A stretch of DNA of 64,000 nucleotides from Stutzerimonas stutzeri (GCF_000219605.1 NC_015740.1:682001-746000); one strand, 5' to 3'; counted from the first letter of the stretch, positions 29,812 to 45,650 are shown. The notes: generated from the letters alone by a model not told the origin. Numbers and translations are program-made.

Positions 29812-30765
29812 TCAGAAGGCACTCTGGCGCAGATCGACCAGCGTCGGGACGGTCAATGCTGCCGCGACGCCAATCAGGATGACCACCAGCCAGAGGGTCG
29901 CGAGTATCTTTACCGACAGGCTGTTGGGGGGCGGCGGCGAGCCGTATCGATTGACGTCTTTGCTTCCCGGCACGAGCATCATGACGAAGGGGAAGATCGT
30001 GCCGACGACTGGCACCAGGTTCAGCAGGAGCAGCCAGCCAGACCAACCAAAATCGTGCAGGCGCTGCACGCCGATCTGTACGTTGACCACCAGCATGCCG
30101 ATGAAGATCAGGCCCATGCAGATCACGCCGGCAATGCTGGAGATGGCCATGATAATTCCGGCGATGCCGAACAGCCCCGCTGACGCGAGCACGACGACCA
30201 GTGACCAGGCCAGATAGCGAAGTCGACCGATCCGTCCGCTGACGGAGAAGGGCTTGAGTTCCCCGTGCATCGGCATGACCTCGCCTACGAGGGACGAGGG
30301 AGGCGCGTACGGGGAAGGCCCTGCACTTGCGCTGCGAGGCTTGGTCTCCTCGCGCAGCTGGGCCTGGCGTGCGAGGTACTTGTCGATGATGATGCCGCAG
30401 GCGCTGCATTCGCTGGATTGGCTTTGCACGTGGCCGCATTTGGGGCAGGTCATCGGAGCGGCGCTGGGCTCATGAACGCGTGCAGCAGCCAGCTCTTCCT
30501 CGGTCTGGACCAGACTCAACGAGGGTGCCATGCGCTCGGGCTCCTTGTATGCCCTGGCCCCCGCCCGGTGCAGCGCGCCGAGGTACTTGTCGGCCTCATT
30601 GCTGCTGAGCTTGCTCTTGATGATGGCAGCCTCGCCACTGAACAGGCGTTCCACCTTGCCGAGGTCGGTCTTGAATAGCGCTGCGAGATTGGTCTTCACT
30701 GCCTCGAGAGGCATGTCTGGCATCAATTCGCCGTTGAAGACAATCCTGAATTGAGCTTCTTGCAT
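29812..30765 (-). CDS. DUF805 membrane protein with zinc ribbon
   Basis: 317 residues in three parts. The N-terminal about 75 residues (FRIVFNGELMPDMPLEAVK and on) form a small soluble domain found in front of several Pseudomonas membrane proteins. A zinc ribbon with two CxxC pairs (CPKCGHVQSQSSECSACG) follows at about 105-125. The C-terminal DUF805 region has about four spans and the marker sequence RLHDFGWSGW. Function unknown. Convergent with the AAA ATPase gene (9-nt gap). Confidence 0.75.
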   Translation of the reverse strand: MQEAQFRIVFNGELMPDMPLEAVKTNLAALFKTDLGKVERLFSGEAAIIKSKLSSNEADKYLGALHRAGARAYKEPERMAPSLSLVQTEEELAAARVHEPSAAPMTCPKCGHVQSQSSECSACGIIIDKYLARQAQLREETKPRSASAGPSPYAPPSSLVGEVMPMHGELKPFSVSGRIGRLRYLAWSLVVVLASAGLFGIAGIIMAISSIAGVICMGLIFIGMLVVNVQIGVQRLHDFGWSGWLLLLNLVPVVGTIFPFVMMLVPGSKDVNRYGSPPPPNSLSVKILATLWLVVILIGVAAALTVPTLVDLRQSAF

Positions 30766-30861
30766 GTGGCGTCCGTGTCACAGATGGGTGGTGGGGCAAG
30801 AGTAGAGAGCTTGCACAGCGGAAACAACACGGTTCAGCCAAGACTTCGAGCTGTATGCCAC

Positions 30862-30885
30862 AAAGCCGGCCGCCGGGCCGGCTTT
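30862..30885 (-). terminator. hemJ terminator
   Basis: A 10-bp perfect stem AAAGCCGGCC/GGCCGGCTTT with loop GCCG, 11 nt after the hemJ stop on the minus strand, ending in TTTG. It could work in either direction. Confidence 0.75.
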
Positions 30886-30896
30886 GATCGGAGCTT

Positions 30897-31325
30897 TCAG
30901 AACGGCTTGATGACCACCAGAATGACGATGGCGATCAGAAAGAGCACGGGAATCTCGTTGAACCAGCGATAGAAAACGTGGCCCCGCATGTTCTCGTCAC
31001 GTGCAAAGCGCTTCATCTGCGCACCGCACATGTGGTGATAGCCGATCAGCAGAAGCACCAGGGTCAGCTTCGCGTGGAGCCATCCTCCGGTGCTGAACAA
31101 TCCGGGGTTGAGCATGACCATCCATACTCCGAAAACCAGGGTGGCGATCATCGACGGCAGCATGATGCCGCGGTACAGCTTCCTTTCCATGATCTTGAAG
31201 CGTTCCCGGCTAGGTTGATCGTCACTCATCGCGTGATAGACGAACAGGCGCGGCAGGTAGAACAAGCCGGCAAACCAGCAAACGATGGCGATGATGTGCA
31301 GCGCTTTGAGCCAGAGGTAAAGCAT
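30897..31325 (-). CDS. hemJ: protoporphyrinogen IX oxidase HemJ
   Basis: A 142-residue four-helix membrane protein that oxidises protoporphyrinogen IX to protoporphyrin IX in heme synthesis, replacing HemG/HemY in many proteobacteria. The conserved His in helix 1 ([19 protein letters not shown]), LFVYH and the motif YHHMC are visible. Start ATG 31323-31325; upstream in-frame codons lack homology. Divergent from argC. Assignment follows family similarity (old TIGR00701/UPF0093). Confidence 0.88.
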   Translation of the reverse strand: MLYLWLKALHIIAIVCWFAGLFYLPRLFVYHAMSDDQPSRERFKIMERKLYRGIMLPSMIATLVFGVWMVMLNPGLFSTGGWLHAKLTLVLLLIGYHHMCGAQMKRFARDENMRGHVFYRWFNEIPVLFLIAIVILVVIKPF

Positions 31326-31393
31326 CGGATTGAATCCTTCGAAGGCGGACGCGTCGATAGTAGTGGCTGGGGTCGCGCCCGTCATCCCGACGG

Positions 31394-31422
31394 TTGGCCC
31401 GCGATCAAAGCAGCTTTATCAT
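31394..31422 (+). promoter_or_regulatory. candidate argC promoter
   Basis: TTGGCC (31394-31399), 17-nt spacer, TATCAT (31417-31422), 34 nt before the argC ATG. Sigma-70-like but unproven. Confidence 0.45.
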
Positions 31423-31455
31423 CGCGCCTTTACGTTTTCAGTTCGAGGGCAGGTC

Positions 31456-32490
31456 ATGATCAAGGTCGGTATCGTAGGCGGCACAGGCTATACGGGCGTC
31501 GAATTGTTGCGCCTGCTCGCTCAGCATCCGCAGGCCGAAGTGGTGGTGATCACCTCCCGCTCTGAGGATGGAGTGAAGGTCACCGACATGTTCCCGAACC
31601 TGCGCGGGCATTACGATGGCCTCGCATTCAGCGTGCCCGATGCAGCCACGCTGGGCGCCTGCGATGTCGTGTTCTTCGCTACTCCGCATGGTGTTGCTCA
31701 CGCACTGGCCGGAGAGCTGCTGGCCGCGGGAACGCGGGTGATCGACCTGTCGGCGGATTTCCGGTTGCAGGATGCCGATGAGTGGGCCAAGTGGTACGGC
31801 CAGGCTCATGGCGCTCCCGAGCTGCTGCCCGAAGCGGTTTACGGCCTGCCGGAGGTCAATCGCGATCAGATCAGGAAGGCTCGCCTGATCGCGGTACCTG
31901 GCTGCTATCCAACCGCGACCCAGTTGGGTTTTCTGCCTTTGCTGGAGAACGGACTGGCCGATGCGTCGCGCTTGATCGCCGACTGCAAGTCCGGTGTCAG
32001 TGGTGCCGGACGCGCCGCAAAGATCGGATCGCTGTTCACCGAGGCTGGCGAAAGCATGATGGCGTACGCCGTCAAAGGGCACCGTCATCTGCCTGAAATC
32101 AGCCAAGGGCTGCGCCGGGCAGCTCAGGGTGACATTGGCCTGACCTTCGTCCCGCATCTGACCCCGATGATTCGCGGCATCCATGCGACACTGTACGCTA
32201 CGGTTGCGGATACTTCGGTGGATCTGCAGCGCCTGTATGAGCATCGCTATGCCGATGAGCCTTTTGTGGACGTCATGCCCGCGGGCAGCCACCCTGAGAC
32301 CCGTAGCGTGCGTGGCGCCAACGTCTGCCGTATCGCTGTGCACCGCCCTCAGGGTGGCGATCTGGTCGTGATCCTGTCGGTCATCGACAATCTGGTGAAG
32401 GGTGCCTCTGGTCAGGCCGTCCAGAACATGAACATCCTTTTTGATCTGGACGAGCGCATGGGGCTGGGCAATGCGGCGCTGCTGCCGTGA
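31456..32490 (+). CDS. argC: N-acetyl-gamma-glutamyl-phosphate reductase
   Basis: Third step of arginine biosynthesis: NADPH reduction of N-acetylglutamyl phosphate. 344 residues with Rossmann motif [16 protein letters not shown], the catalytic Cys in [15 protein letters not shown] and the late [13 protein letters not shown] segment. The ATG at 31456 follows GAGGGCAGGTC. The start at 31330 is rejected because it falls in the hemJ intergenic region. Confidence 0.96.
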   Translation: MIKVGIVGGTGYTGVELLRLLAQHPQAEVVVITSRSEDGVKVTDMFPNLRGHYDGLAFSVPDAATLGACDVVFFATPHGVAHALAGELLAAGTRVIDLSADFRLQDADEWAKWYGQAHGAPELLPEAVYGLPEVNRDQIRKARLIAVPGCYPTATQLGFLPLLENGLADASRLIADCKSGVSGAGRAAKIGSLFTEAGESMMAYAVKGHRHLPEISQGLRRAAQGDIGLTFVPHLTPMIRGIHATLYATVADTSVDLQRLYEHRYADEPFVDVMPAGSHPETRSVRGANVCRIAVHRPQGGDLVVILSVIDNLVKGASGQAVQNMNILFDLDERMGLGNAALLP

Positions 32491-32531
32491 TGGAGTCGCA
32501 TGACGTAGCTCGACCGGGCAATGGTGAATAG

Positions 32532-32561
32532 TTGACCGGTTTTGTCAGGCAAGCCGATAAT
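32532..32561 (+). promoter_or_regulatory. erpA promoter
   Basis: TTGACC (32532-32537), 18-nt spacer, GATAAT (32556-32561), 42 nt before the erpA ATG. No Isc-type operator was recognised by eye. Confidence 0.6.
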
Positions 32562-32603
32562 GCAACGTCAACGCAGTAGGGCGTTTCACGCCAGGAGAAC
32601 CCA

Positions 32604-32954
32604 ATGAGTGTCGAATCCTTCACGCCCACCGCCATCCAGTTCAGTCAGGGGGCTGCGAGCAAGGTGAAGAGCCTCGTCGATGAGGAAGGCAATCCGCGCC
32701 TGAAGCTGCGCGTCTTCGTCACGGGTGGCGGGTGCTCGGGTTTCCAGTATGGCTTCACGTTCGATGAGGATGTGGCCGATGACGATACGGTTATCGAGCG
32801 CGAGGGCGTCAGTCTCGTGGTGGATCCGATGAGCTATCAGTACCTGGCAGGTGCTGAGGTTGACTATCAGGAAGGTCTGGAAGGCTCGCGCTTTGTCATC
32901 AAGAATCCGAATGCCACGACCACCTGCGGTTGCGGACAGTCGTTTTCAATCTGA
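32604..32954 (+). CDS. erpA: A-type iron-sulfur carrier ErpA
   Basis: 116 residues. It delivers [4Fe-4S] clusters to apoproteins such as IspG/IspH. The three cluster ligands are Cys44 ([10 protein letters not shown]), Cys108 and Cys110 (TTCGCGQ). Preceded by AGGAGA. Followed by a strong terminator. It is monocistronic with its own promoter. Confidence 0.95.
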   Translation: MSVESFTPTAIQFSQGAASKVKSLVDEEGNPRLKLRVFVTGGGCSGFQYGFTFDEDVADDDTVIEREGVSLVVDPMSYQYLAGAEVDYQEGLEGSRFVIKNPNATTTCGCGQSFSI

Positions 32955-32971
32955 CCCATCGTTGAACCGAG

Positions 32972-32998
32972 AACGCCGTGCTTATGCACGGCGTTTTT
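32972..32998 (+). terminator. erpA terminator
   Basis: A 10-bp stem AACGCCGTGC/GCACGGCGTT, loop TTAT, with the closing T pair running into TTTTT. Strong intrinsic terminator, placed before convergent anmK. Confidence 0.9.
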
Positions 32999-33012
32999 GT
33001 TTGCGCGGCTTG

Positions 33013-35516
<2,504 letters not shown>

Positions 35517-35691
35517 TGGGCTTCTGGCATTTTTTTGTGCGGGAAATAACTGTCTAAAATATAAGCAAAGCCCTGCTGAGGCAACCCTTGCGGCTAGTTA
35601 ACTGCCGGCCGGTGCAGGCCTCGAGGTTTGTAAACGGCCTGCGATATTGTAAGGTTGTCGCCCTTTATAATGGATGGTGCGGGGCATTGCC

Positions 35692-36891
35692 ATGAAGTCG
35701 GTTCAAGAGCAGTTGTCGGTGATCAAGAGGGGCGCTGATGAGGTGCTCGTCGAGTCTGAGCTGGTTGCCAAGCTTGAGCGAGGCGAGCCGCTGCGCGTCA
35801 AGGCTGGATTCGATCCGACGGCTCCCGACCTTCATCTCGGTCACACGGTGCTGATCAACAAGATGCGCCAGCTTCAGGAGCTCGGGCATCAGGTAGTCTT
35901 CCTTATAGGTGATTTTACCGGGATGATTGGTGACCCAAGTGGCAAAAGTGCCACAAGGCCGCCGCTGACGCGGGATCAGGTGCTGGAGAACGCCGAGACC
36001 TACAAGGCTCAAGTGTTCAAGATTCTGGATCCGGCAAGAACCGAAGTGGCATTCAACTCAACCTGGATGGACCAGCTGTCGCCTGCAGACTTCATTCGCC
36101 TGGCTTCCCAGTACACAGTTGCGCGAATGCTCGAGCGTGACGACTTCAGTAAGCGTTACTCGACCAACCAACCGATCGCCATTCACGAATTCCTGTATCC
36201 GCTGGTTCAAGGCTATGACTCCGTGGCGCTGAAAGCTGATATCGAGCTCGGCGGGACGGACCAGAAATTCAACCTGCTCATGGGGCGTGAGCTGCAGCGG
36301 GCGTACGGCCAGCCTTCCCAGTGCGTGGTGACCATGCCGTTGCTTGAAGGGCTCGATGGCATCAAGAAGATGTCCAAATCCCTTGGGAACTACGTCGGGA
36401 TCCAGGAAGCGCCTGGAGTGATGTATAGCAAGCTGGTGTCGATTCCTGATTCGCTCATGTGGCGGTATTTCGAGCTGCTTAGCTTCCGCTCTGAGGAAGA
36501 GATTGCCGAGTTTCGATCCGACGTGTCGCGCGGTGCCAATCCGCGCGACATCAAGATCAAGTTGGCTGAGGAAATCGTTGCGCGTTTCCATGGTGACGAA
36601 GCCGCTGCGACGGCTCATCGCTCGGCAGGTAATAGAATGAAGGATGGCGAGCTACCAGAGGACCTGCCTCAGATTGACTTGGTTTCCGAGCAGGACATGC
36701 CTATTGCCTCTGTTCTCAATAAAGCCGGGCTCGTTAAGAACGCTGCCATGGCGCGCGATCTGCTCGGCTCTGGCGGGGTGCGTGTTGACGGGCAGGTCGT
36801 GGATCGCGATTTCGTGTTTGAGTTGGGCGCGACGCATGTCTGTCAGGCAGGCAAGAAGTCGTTCGCTCGCGTTGCGCTAAAGTCGGGTTAA
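35692..36891 (+). CDS. tyrS: tyrosyl-tRNA synthetase
   Basis: Class I synthetase that charges tRNA-Tyr, 399 residues. HIGH-equivalent HLGH (in [11 protein letters not shown]), KMSKS (IKKMSKSLG) and a C-terminal S4 RNA-binding domain ([18 protein letters not shown]). Start ATG 35692 ([17 protein letters not shown]) chosen by family; the ATG at 35674 is nearer a TATAAT box at 35666-35671. No clear terminator separates it from the rrn promoters that begin 17 nt after its stop. Confidence 0.95.
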   Translation: MKSVQEQLSVIKRGADEVLVESELVAKLERGEPLRVKAGFDPTAPDLHLGHTVLINKMRQLQELGHQVVFLIGDFTGMIGDPSGKSATRPPLTRDQVLENAETYKAQVFKILDPARTEVAFNSTWMDQLSPADFIRLASQYTVARMLERDDFSKRYSTNQPIAIHEFLYPLVQGYDSVALKADIELGGTDQKFNLLMGRELQRAYGQPSQCVVTMPLLEGLDGIKKMSKSLGNYVGIQEAPGVMYSKLVSIPDSLMWRYFELLSFRSEEEIAEFRSDVSRGANPRDIKIKLAEEIVARFHGDEAAATAHRSAGNRMKDGELPEDLPQIDLVSEQDMPIASVLNKAGLVKNAAMARDLLGSGGVRVDGQVVDRDFVFELGATHVCQAGKKSFARVALKSG

Positions 36892-36907
36892 AAACCGAAA
36901 TAAACGG

Positions 36908-36935
36908 TTGACGGCAGTTTTCAGGTGCCTATAAT
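36908..36935 (+). promoter_or_regulatory. rrn promoter P1
   Basis: TTGACG, 16-nt spacer, TATAAT, then a GC-rich discriminator GCGCACC. It is the most distal of four tandem promoters in the 567-nt gene-free stretch between tyrS and 16S rRNA. Confidence 0.8.
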
Positions 36936-37004
36936 GCGCACCACTTCCGGCGCAGTCCTCAAGCAAAACCTCTTGTAAATCAAAAGGTTAGCTAAATAAA
37001 AGGG

Positions 37005-37032
37005 TTGCACTGGTGGCGGATTCGGGTAGAAT
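37005..37032 (+). promoter_or_regulatory. rrn promoter P2
   Basis: TTGCAC, 16-nt spacer, TAGAAT, discriminator GCGCCGC. An AT-rich stretch just upstream (AAATCAAAAGG, CTAAATAAAAGGG) could serve as an UP element. Confidence 0.75.
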
Positions 37033-37110
37033 GCGCCGCGCTGGCAGGGCGGTGGTTGAGTCCTGTTGGTGGCTTCGGTCGGGTTGATCGAAAGCGGTTG
37101 AAAGAGGTGG

Positions 37111-37138
37111 TTGACAGCGGTTTTGGACGCTGTATGAT
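37111..37138 (+). promoter_or_regulatory. rrn promoter P3
   Basis: TTGACA, 16-nt spacer, TATGAT, then TCGCCTC. Confidence 0.78.
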
Positions 37139-37216
37139 TCGCCTCCCGCTGACGAGAGATGCAGATTGATCGAGGCGGCAAGCGGTTGAGTAGAAAAGAG
37201 ATTTTCGAAAAACAGC

Positions 37217-37244
37217 TTGACAGTAAGAAAGGCTGCTGTAGAAT
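37217..37244 (+). promoter_or_regulatory. rrn promoter P4
   Basis: TTGACA, 16-nt spacer, TAGAAT, discriminator GCGCGGC. It is nearest to 16S; AT-rich AAAAGAGATTTTCGAAAAA lies upstream and is UP-element-like. The boxA sequence follows. Confidence 0.85.
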
Positions 37245-37281
37245 GCGCGGCCTCGGTTGAGACGAAAGGCTTGATCGAAAC

Positions 37282-37293
37282 GCTCTTTAACAA
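37282..37293 (+). promoter_or_regulatory. rrn leader boxA
   Basis: GCTCTTTAACAA, identical to the classic Nus-factor antitermination boxA, located between P4 and the 16S gene. Confidence 0.9.
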
Positions 37294-37294
37294 C

Positions 37295-37316
37295 TGAATC
37301 AAGCAATTCGTGTGGG
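37295..37316 (+). repeat. 16S processing stem, left arm
   Basis: A 22-nt segment that is the exact reverse complement of 39024-39045. The two arms pair around the 16S rRNA to form the RNase III processing stem. Confidence 0.9.
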
Positions 37317-37458
37317 TGCTTGTGAATGTAAGACTGGTAGTCGCAAGATTATCAGCATCACAAAGCAACACTCGTTTATTCGAGAGTTACTCTTTCTAGT
37401 AAAGAGATTTGCGATTGCTGAGCCAAGTTTAGGGTTTTCTCAAAACCCAAGCAGTATT

Positions 37459-38995
<1,537 letters not shown>

Positions 38996-39023
38996 ATCGA
39001 AGACACCGGCTTCGTCATAAGCT

Positions 39024-39045
39024 CCCACACGAATTGCTTGATTCA
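39024..39045 (+). repeat. 16S processing stem, right arm
   Basis: Exact reverse complement of 37295-37316, 28 nt after the 16S 3' end. Confidence 0.9.
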
Positions 39046-39086
39046 CTTGCGAAAGGCGATTGGGTTTAGACCCGAGAGTAACGATT

Positions 39087-39163
<77 letters not shown>

Positions 39164-39169
39164 ATCGAA

Positions 39170-39245
39170 GGGGCCATAGCTCAGCTGGGAGAGCGCCTGC
39201 TTTGCACGCAGGAGGTCAGCGGTTCGATCCCGCTTGGCTCCACCA
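39170..39245 (+). tRNA. tRNA-Ala (TGC)
   Basis: 76 nt with encoded CCA; acceptor GGGGCCA/TGGCTCC, anticodon TGC in loop TTTGCAC. Second spacer tRNA, 6 nt after tRNA-Ile. Confidence 0.97.
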
Positions 39246-39340
39246 TTAACTCTAGTCGCCGAAAGCTCAGAAATGAGTGTTTACCAGGATGAGGTTGATT
39301 GCCTGGGTTGAGCATTGATTTCTGGACTTTGCGCCAGAAC

Positions 39341-39352
39341 TGTTCTTTAAAA
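39341..39352 (+). promoter_or_regulatory. boxA before 23S
   Basis: TGTTCTTTAAAA, the second antitermination boxA, before the 23S gene. Confidence 0.75.
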
Positions 39353-39354
39353 AT

Positions 39355-39367
39355 TTGGGTATGTGAT
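39355..39367 (+). repeat. 23S processing stem, left arm
   Basis: TTGGGTATGTGAT is the exact reverse complement of 42472-42484; the arms pair around 23S rRNA for RNase III processing. Confidence 0.85.
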
Positions 39368-39499
39368 AGAAGTAGACCGATGTGTTGCTTTCACTGGCAG
39401 CATGTCGCGTCAAGGTAAAATTTGCGTGTTCTCTATGCAAATTTTCGGCGAATGTCGTCTTCACGTTATAGACAGTAACCAGATTGCTTGGGGTTATAT

Positions 39500-42390
<2,891 letters not shown>

Positions 42391-42471
42391 ATAACACCCA
42401 AACAATTTGGCTGTTAGACGGTAAGTCGACAAACAGACCGAAAATCTGCACGAACACGCAATACCGATTCG

Positions 42472-42484
42472 ATCACATACCCAA
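42472..42484 (+). repeat. 23S processing stem, right arm
   Basis: ATCACATACCCAA, reverse complement of 39355-39367. Confidence 0.85.
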
Positions 42485-42522
42485 TTCGCTGCAGCGGCTA
42501 AACCCCGAGGCAGCAACCGAAT

Positions 42523-42642
42523 TGCTTGACGACCATAGAGCGTTGGAACCACCTGATCCCATTCCGAACTCAGAAGTGAAACGATGCATCGCCGATGGTA
42601 GTGTGGGGTTTCCCCATGTGAGAGTAGGTCATCGTCAAGCTC
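42523..42642 (+). rRNA. 5S ribosomal RNA
   Basis: About 120 nt; closing helix GCTTGAC/GTCAAGC, internal CCGAACTCAGAAGTGAAAC conserved. Follows 23S by about 130 nt. No distal tRNA follows. Confidence 0.96.
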
Positions 42643-42649
42643 CTACACC

Positions 42650-42690
42650 AAACCCCCGATCCGCGTAAGCGGGTCGGGGGTTTGCTTTTG
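42650..42690 (+). terminator. rrn operon terminator
   Basis: A 15-bp stem (42650-42664 with 42669-42683, one T-G wobble) with loop GTAA, followed by GCTTTTG. Strong. Confidence 0.93.
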
Positions 42691-42705
42691 GGGCGGCAGA
42701 AAGCT

Positions 42706-42735
42706 TTGTGCAGCCATTCTCTGTATCGCTATTAT
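42706..42735 (+). promoter_or_regulatory. candidate birA promoter
   Basis: TTGTGC, 18-nt spacer, TATTAT, 24 nt before the birA ATG. Confidence 0.45.
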
Positions 42736-42758
42736 TCGGGCCTCGTTATGGGGGTGGC

Positions 42759-43706
42759 ATGAATAAGCTTTTAAGGTTGCTCCAAGATGGGCGGTTTCAT
42801 TCTGGGCAGGAGTTGGGCGAGGCATTGGGAGTAAGTCGCAGTGCTGTCTGGAAACACCTCCAGCGCATTCAGAATGAAACCGCGCTCCCCCTCTATAAGG
42901 TCCCAGGCCGCGGGTACCGATTGGCAGAGCCATTGTCGCTGCTCACCGAAGATCAGTTGCTTCCGCAATTGGAGGCGTTGGGCTGGGAGCTCTATCTCTT
43001 CGACGCTCTCGACTCGACAAACGCAGAAGCTCTACGGCTTCTGTCTACTGGTCGGGCTCCGTTCCTGGTAGTTGCCGAGTCTCAGTCTGCCGGACGGGGG
43101 CGGCGTGGGCGGCACTGGGTGAGTCCGTTCGGGCAGAACCTGTATTGCAGCTTGGCGTTCAAGGTGCACGGTGGCACTAGGCAGCTGTCGGGCATGAGTC
43201 TGGTGGTCGGCTTGGCCGTCATGCAGACATTGCGCGGAATGGGATTGCCTCAAGCCGGGCTGAAGTGGCCGAACGACGTGTATGTGGACGGGCGCAAGAT
43301 CGGCGGGATTCTGCTGGAGTTGACCGGGGATCCGGCGGATGAGTGCCATGTCATAGCCGGCATCGGGATCAATGTGAATATGGCGGACGCTGAGGGGATC
43401 GACCAACCTTGGACATCGCTCCGGGAGTGGATTGGGATGGTTGATCGAAATGAGCTGCTGCTGACGCTCGCCGCCACACTCAAGACATACCTTGATCGAC
43501 ACCTGGCTGCTGGTTTCGCCAGCCTCAGGGAGGAGTGGGAGGCCGCCCATATTTGGCAGGGGCAAAGCTGTACGCTTAGTACCGGCGCGCATGAGCTATC
43601 AGGAACGGTCTTAGGGGTCGATCCGCAAGGTGGGCTCAGGCTAATGATTGATGGTGTTGAGCGTTCCTTCAGTGGGGGAGAACTTAGCTTGAGGTTGGAT
43701 CGATGA
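42759..43706 (+). CDS. birA: biotin-protein ligase and biotin operon repressor BirA
   Basis: 315 residues. An N-terminal winged helix (LGVSRSAVWKHLQRI) can bind bio operators. The catalytic domain has the biotinyl-AMP loop GRGRRGRHWVSP, KWPNDVYVDGRKIGGILLE and GIGINVN. It attaches biotin to acetyl-CoA carboxylase AccB. Overlaps coaX by 4 nt. The ATG at 42759 is preferred over 42708, which would add 17 non-homologous residues. Confidence 0.95.
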   Translation: MNKLLRLLQDGRFHSGQELGEALGVSRSAVWKHLQRIQNETALPLYKVPGRGYRLAEPLSLLTEDQLLPQLEALGWELYLFDALDSTNAEALRLLSTGRAPFLVVAESQSAGRGRRGRHWVSPFGQNLYCSLAFKVHGGTRQLSGMSLVVGLAVMQTLRGMGLPQAGLKWPNDVYVDGRKIGGILLELTGDPADECHVIAGIGINVNMADAEGIDQPWTSLREWIGMVDRNELLLTLAATLKTYLDRHLAAGFASLREEWEAAHIWQGQSCTLSTGAHELSGTVLGVDPQGGLRLMIDGVERSFSGGELSLRLDR

Positions 43707-44443
43707 TTCTTGAGCTGGATTGCGGCAACAGCTTGATCAAGTGGCGCGCGTTGAGCCCTGACTCTGGAGTCGTGGTTGCGCAAGGGGCCTCGAGTTCGTC
43801 GATAGAACTGTTGAGCGAACTCGCCAGTTTGGCCTTGTTGCGAATATCAAAAGCCAGATTGGTCAGTGTCCGCAGCGATCAGGAAACCGCAGAAATCTGC
43901 TCGCGTATATCGGACGCGCTAGGTGTTGGGGTGCAGCGCGCTGTGCCCTCGAAGGAGCTTGGCGGGGTAGTCAATGGATATTTAGAGCACGAGCGTCTCG
44001 GGATGGATCGCTGGCTGGCTATGGTTGGCGCTTTTCAGTTAAGGCGCAATGCAATGCTTGTGGTGGACCTGGGCACGGCAGTAACTGCGGATCTTGTGGA
44101 TGAGAACGGCTTGCACCTAGGTGGCTACATTTGTCCCGGCCTGTCCTTGCTGAGAAGTCAGTTACATACTCATACGCAGCGCATACGTTATTCGATGGAG
44201 GAGGCGCTTTCCTCGTGCGACGCTCTAGAGCCTGGGCGCACTACAGGTGAAGCAGTAGAGCGCGGCTGCCTGTTGATGCTTCGCAGCTTTGTGTCGTCGC
44301 AAATCGCGCACGCCAGTGGTCGTTTCGGGACGGACGTCAGTGTATATGCCACGGGAGGGGACGCTGCGCTCATAGAGGATATCGATCTGATCCAGCGGGT
44401 GCCGGATCTCGTTTTCCGAGGGCTGGCAATCGCTTGCCCCTAG
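43703..44443 (+). CDS. coaX: type III pantothenate kinase
   Basis: First step of coenzyme A synthesis, in the form used by pseudomonads in place of CoaA. 246 residues with ASKHA-fold phosphate loops LELDCGNSLIKW and VVDLGTAVTADLV, and GYICPGL. ATGA overlap with birA. Followed after 24 nt by the SPOR-like gene, as in other Pseudomonas. Confidence 0.94.
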   Translation: MILELDCGNSLIKWRALSPDSGVVVAQGASSSSIELLSELASLALLRISKARLVSVRSDQETAEICSRISDALGVGVQRAVPSKELGGVVNGYLEHERLGMDRWLAMVGAFQLRRNAMLVVDLGTAVTADLVDENGLHLGGYICPGLSLLRSQLHTHTQRIRYSMEEALSSCDALEPGRTTGEAVERGCLLMLRSFVSSQIAHASGRFGTDVSVYATGGDAALIEDIDLIQRVPDLVFRGLAIACP

Positions 44444-44467
44444 CGCATCTATAAGGTTGAAAATCGA

Positions 44468-45139
44468 ATGCGTTGGTTGTTTCTTCTTTTGGTGCTTTTG
44501 AATGTTTTTTTCTGGATTCAGCACCAGTATCAGTCTCCGGTCCGTGTCAAAGAAATAACGCCGCTGGATTCCTATAATCGCCCTCAGCAGAACATAACGC
44601 TGCTAAGTGAATCTTCAGCAAAGGAGCGCAGAAGCAGTGCCTCGCCGCTCGCTACAGAGAACGGTTGCTTGTTCCTGGGTGGGTTCGATGATCGGCCGCC
44701 GGCGGAAGCCCTGGAGCAGAGGCTGCTAAGCCTGGACGTACAGTCTGAAATACAGGAGGTGGATACAGCCAGTGGCGTGGACTACTGGGTGTATCTGCCT
44801 CCTCTAGCGTCCAGGCAGGCGTCTTTGCGTCAGTTGCGTGAGCTGCAAAGTCGCAATATCGACAGCTACATCATTACGGTAGGCGATCTGGCAAACGGCA
44901 TTTCCCTTGGAATATTTTCCCGCAAAGACTCTGCAGAAGGGGTCGTTGCGCGCTTGCGCGAGGTGGATTATGCGGCGCTGGTTCGAGAGTTACCGAGAAT
45001 GCACCGCAAGTACTGGGTGCGCGTAGGGGCCGCCAGCCGTGGTCAGCTGGACGATGCAATGTTGCAGGGGTTGAAGAACGACATGCCGGAGCTGCAGCAT
45101 CGGCAGATGCCCTGCGCGGGCGTTGCAACTTCTGAATAG
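44468..45139 (+). CDS. SPOR-domain-like membrane-anchored protein
   Basis: 223 residues. An N-terminal signal anchor (MRWLFLLLVLLNVFFWIQ), a short linker, and a SPOR-like beta-alpha repeat region (CLFLGGFDDRPPAEALEQRL; YWVYLPPLASRQAS; LGIFSRKDSAEGVVARL). SPOR domains bind denuded glycan at division septa, so a periplasmic murein role is plausible. Last gene of birA-coaX-spor; its function is not established. Confidence 0.78.
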   Translation: MRWLFLLLVLLNVFFWIQHQYQSPVRVKEITPLDSYNRPQQNITLLSESSAKERRSSASPLATENGCLFLGGFDDRPPAEALEQRLLSLDVQSEIQEVDTASGVDYWVYLPPLASRQASLRQLRELQSRNIDSYIITVGDLANGISLGIFSRKDSAEGVVARLREVDYAALVRELPRMHRKYWVRVGAASRGQLDDAMLQGLKNDMPELQHRQMPCAGVATSE

Positions 45140-45151
45140 TTTGCATAGAAT
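45123..45151 (+). promoter_or_regulatory. upstream promoter of tRNA-tuf1 unit
   Basis: TTGCAA, 17-nt spacer, TAGAAT, followed by the GC-rich discriminator GGCGCCC, as in stable-RNA promoters. It overlaps the end of the SPOR-like gene. Confidence 0.65.
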
Positions 45152-45238
45152 GGCGCCCGCTTCGCAGCGAGGGCTGAATGGTCTCTCCGTGGAGCGGCTG
45201 TCAATGAAGCTAACCTCAAGATTTATATGAGAAAATGC

Positions 45239-45267
45239 TTGACAGCGTGGTGGCAGATGCTGAAAAT
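45239..45267 (+). promoter_or_regulatory. proximal promoter of tRNA-tuf1 unit
   Basis: TTGACA, 17-nt spacer, GAAAAT, followed by GCCGCC, 13 nt before tRNA-Tyr. The -10 is imperfect. Confidence 0.5.
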
Positions 45268-45280
45268 GCCGCCTCACTTT

Positions 45281-45365
<85 letters not shown>

Positions 45366-45390
45366 GATTCAAGCGTAAGCTTCGGCGTTC

Positions 45391-45464
<74 letters not shown>

Positions 45465-45490
45465 GGTTCGATGTTTGCGGTATATGTTTC

Positions 45491-45566
45491 GCTCATGTAG
45501 CTCAGTTGGTAGAGCACACCCTTGGTAAGGGTGAGGTCAGCGGTTCAAATCCGCTCATGAGCTCCA
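45491..45566 (+). tRNA. tRNA-Thr (GGT)
   Basis: 76 nt; anticodon GGT in loop TTGGTAA; acceptor GCTCATG/CATGAGC with encoded CCA. Directly precedes the hairpin and tuf1. Confidence 0.97.
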
Positions 45567-45572
45567 AACCTC

Positions 45573-45600
45573 AAAGGCAGATATGTGAATATCTGCCTTT
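45573..45600 (+). terminator. strong hairpin between tRNA-Thr and tuf1
   Basis: A perfect 12-bp stem (AAAGGCAGATAT/ATATCTGCCTTT) with loop GTGA, followed by GTTTTAATGG. It has the form of an intrinsic terminator, yet no promoter was found between it and tuf1 (51 nt). It may be an attenuator or a processing site that separates tRNAs from the tuf1 message. Confidence 0.7.
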
Positions 45601-45650
45601 GTTTTAATGGTGGCGTGACTAGCTCAATTCAACGATGGGAGACGGTCTCG

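Noticed and set aside
36893..36909. Possible tyrS terminator (AACCG/CGGTT)
   Set aside because: Only 5 bp, and it overlaps the rrn P1 -35 box; not convincing as a terminator.
37020..37110. Direct repeats of GGTTGA-type units in the rrn leader as a CRISPR-like or iteron array
   Set aside because: The units are short, irregular and belong to the tandem promoter series.
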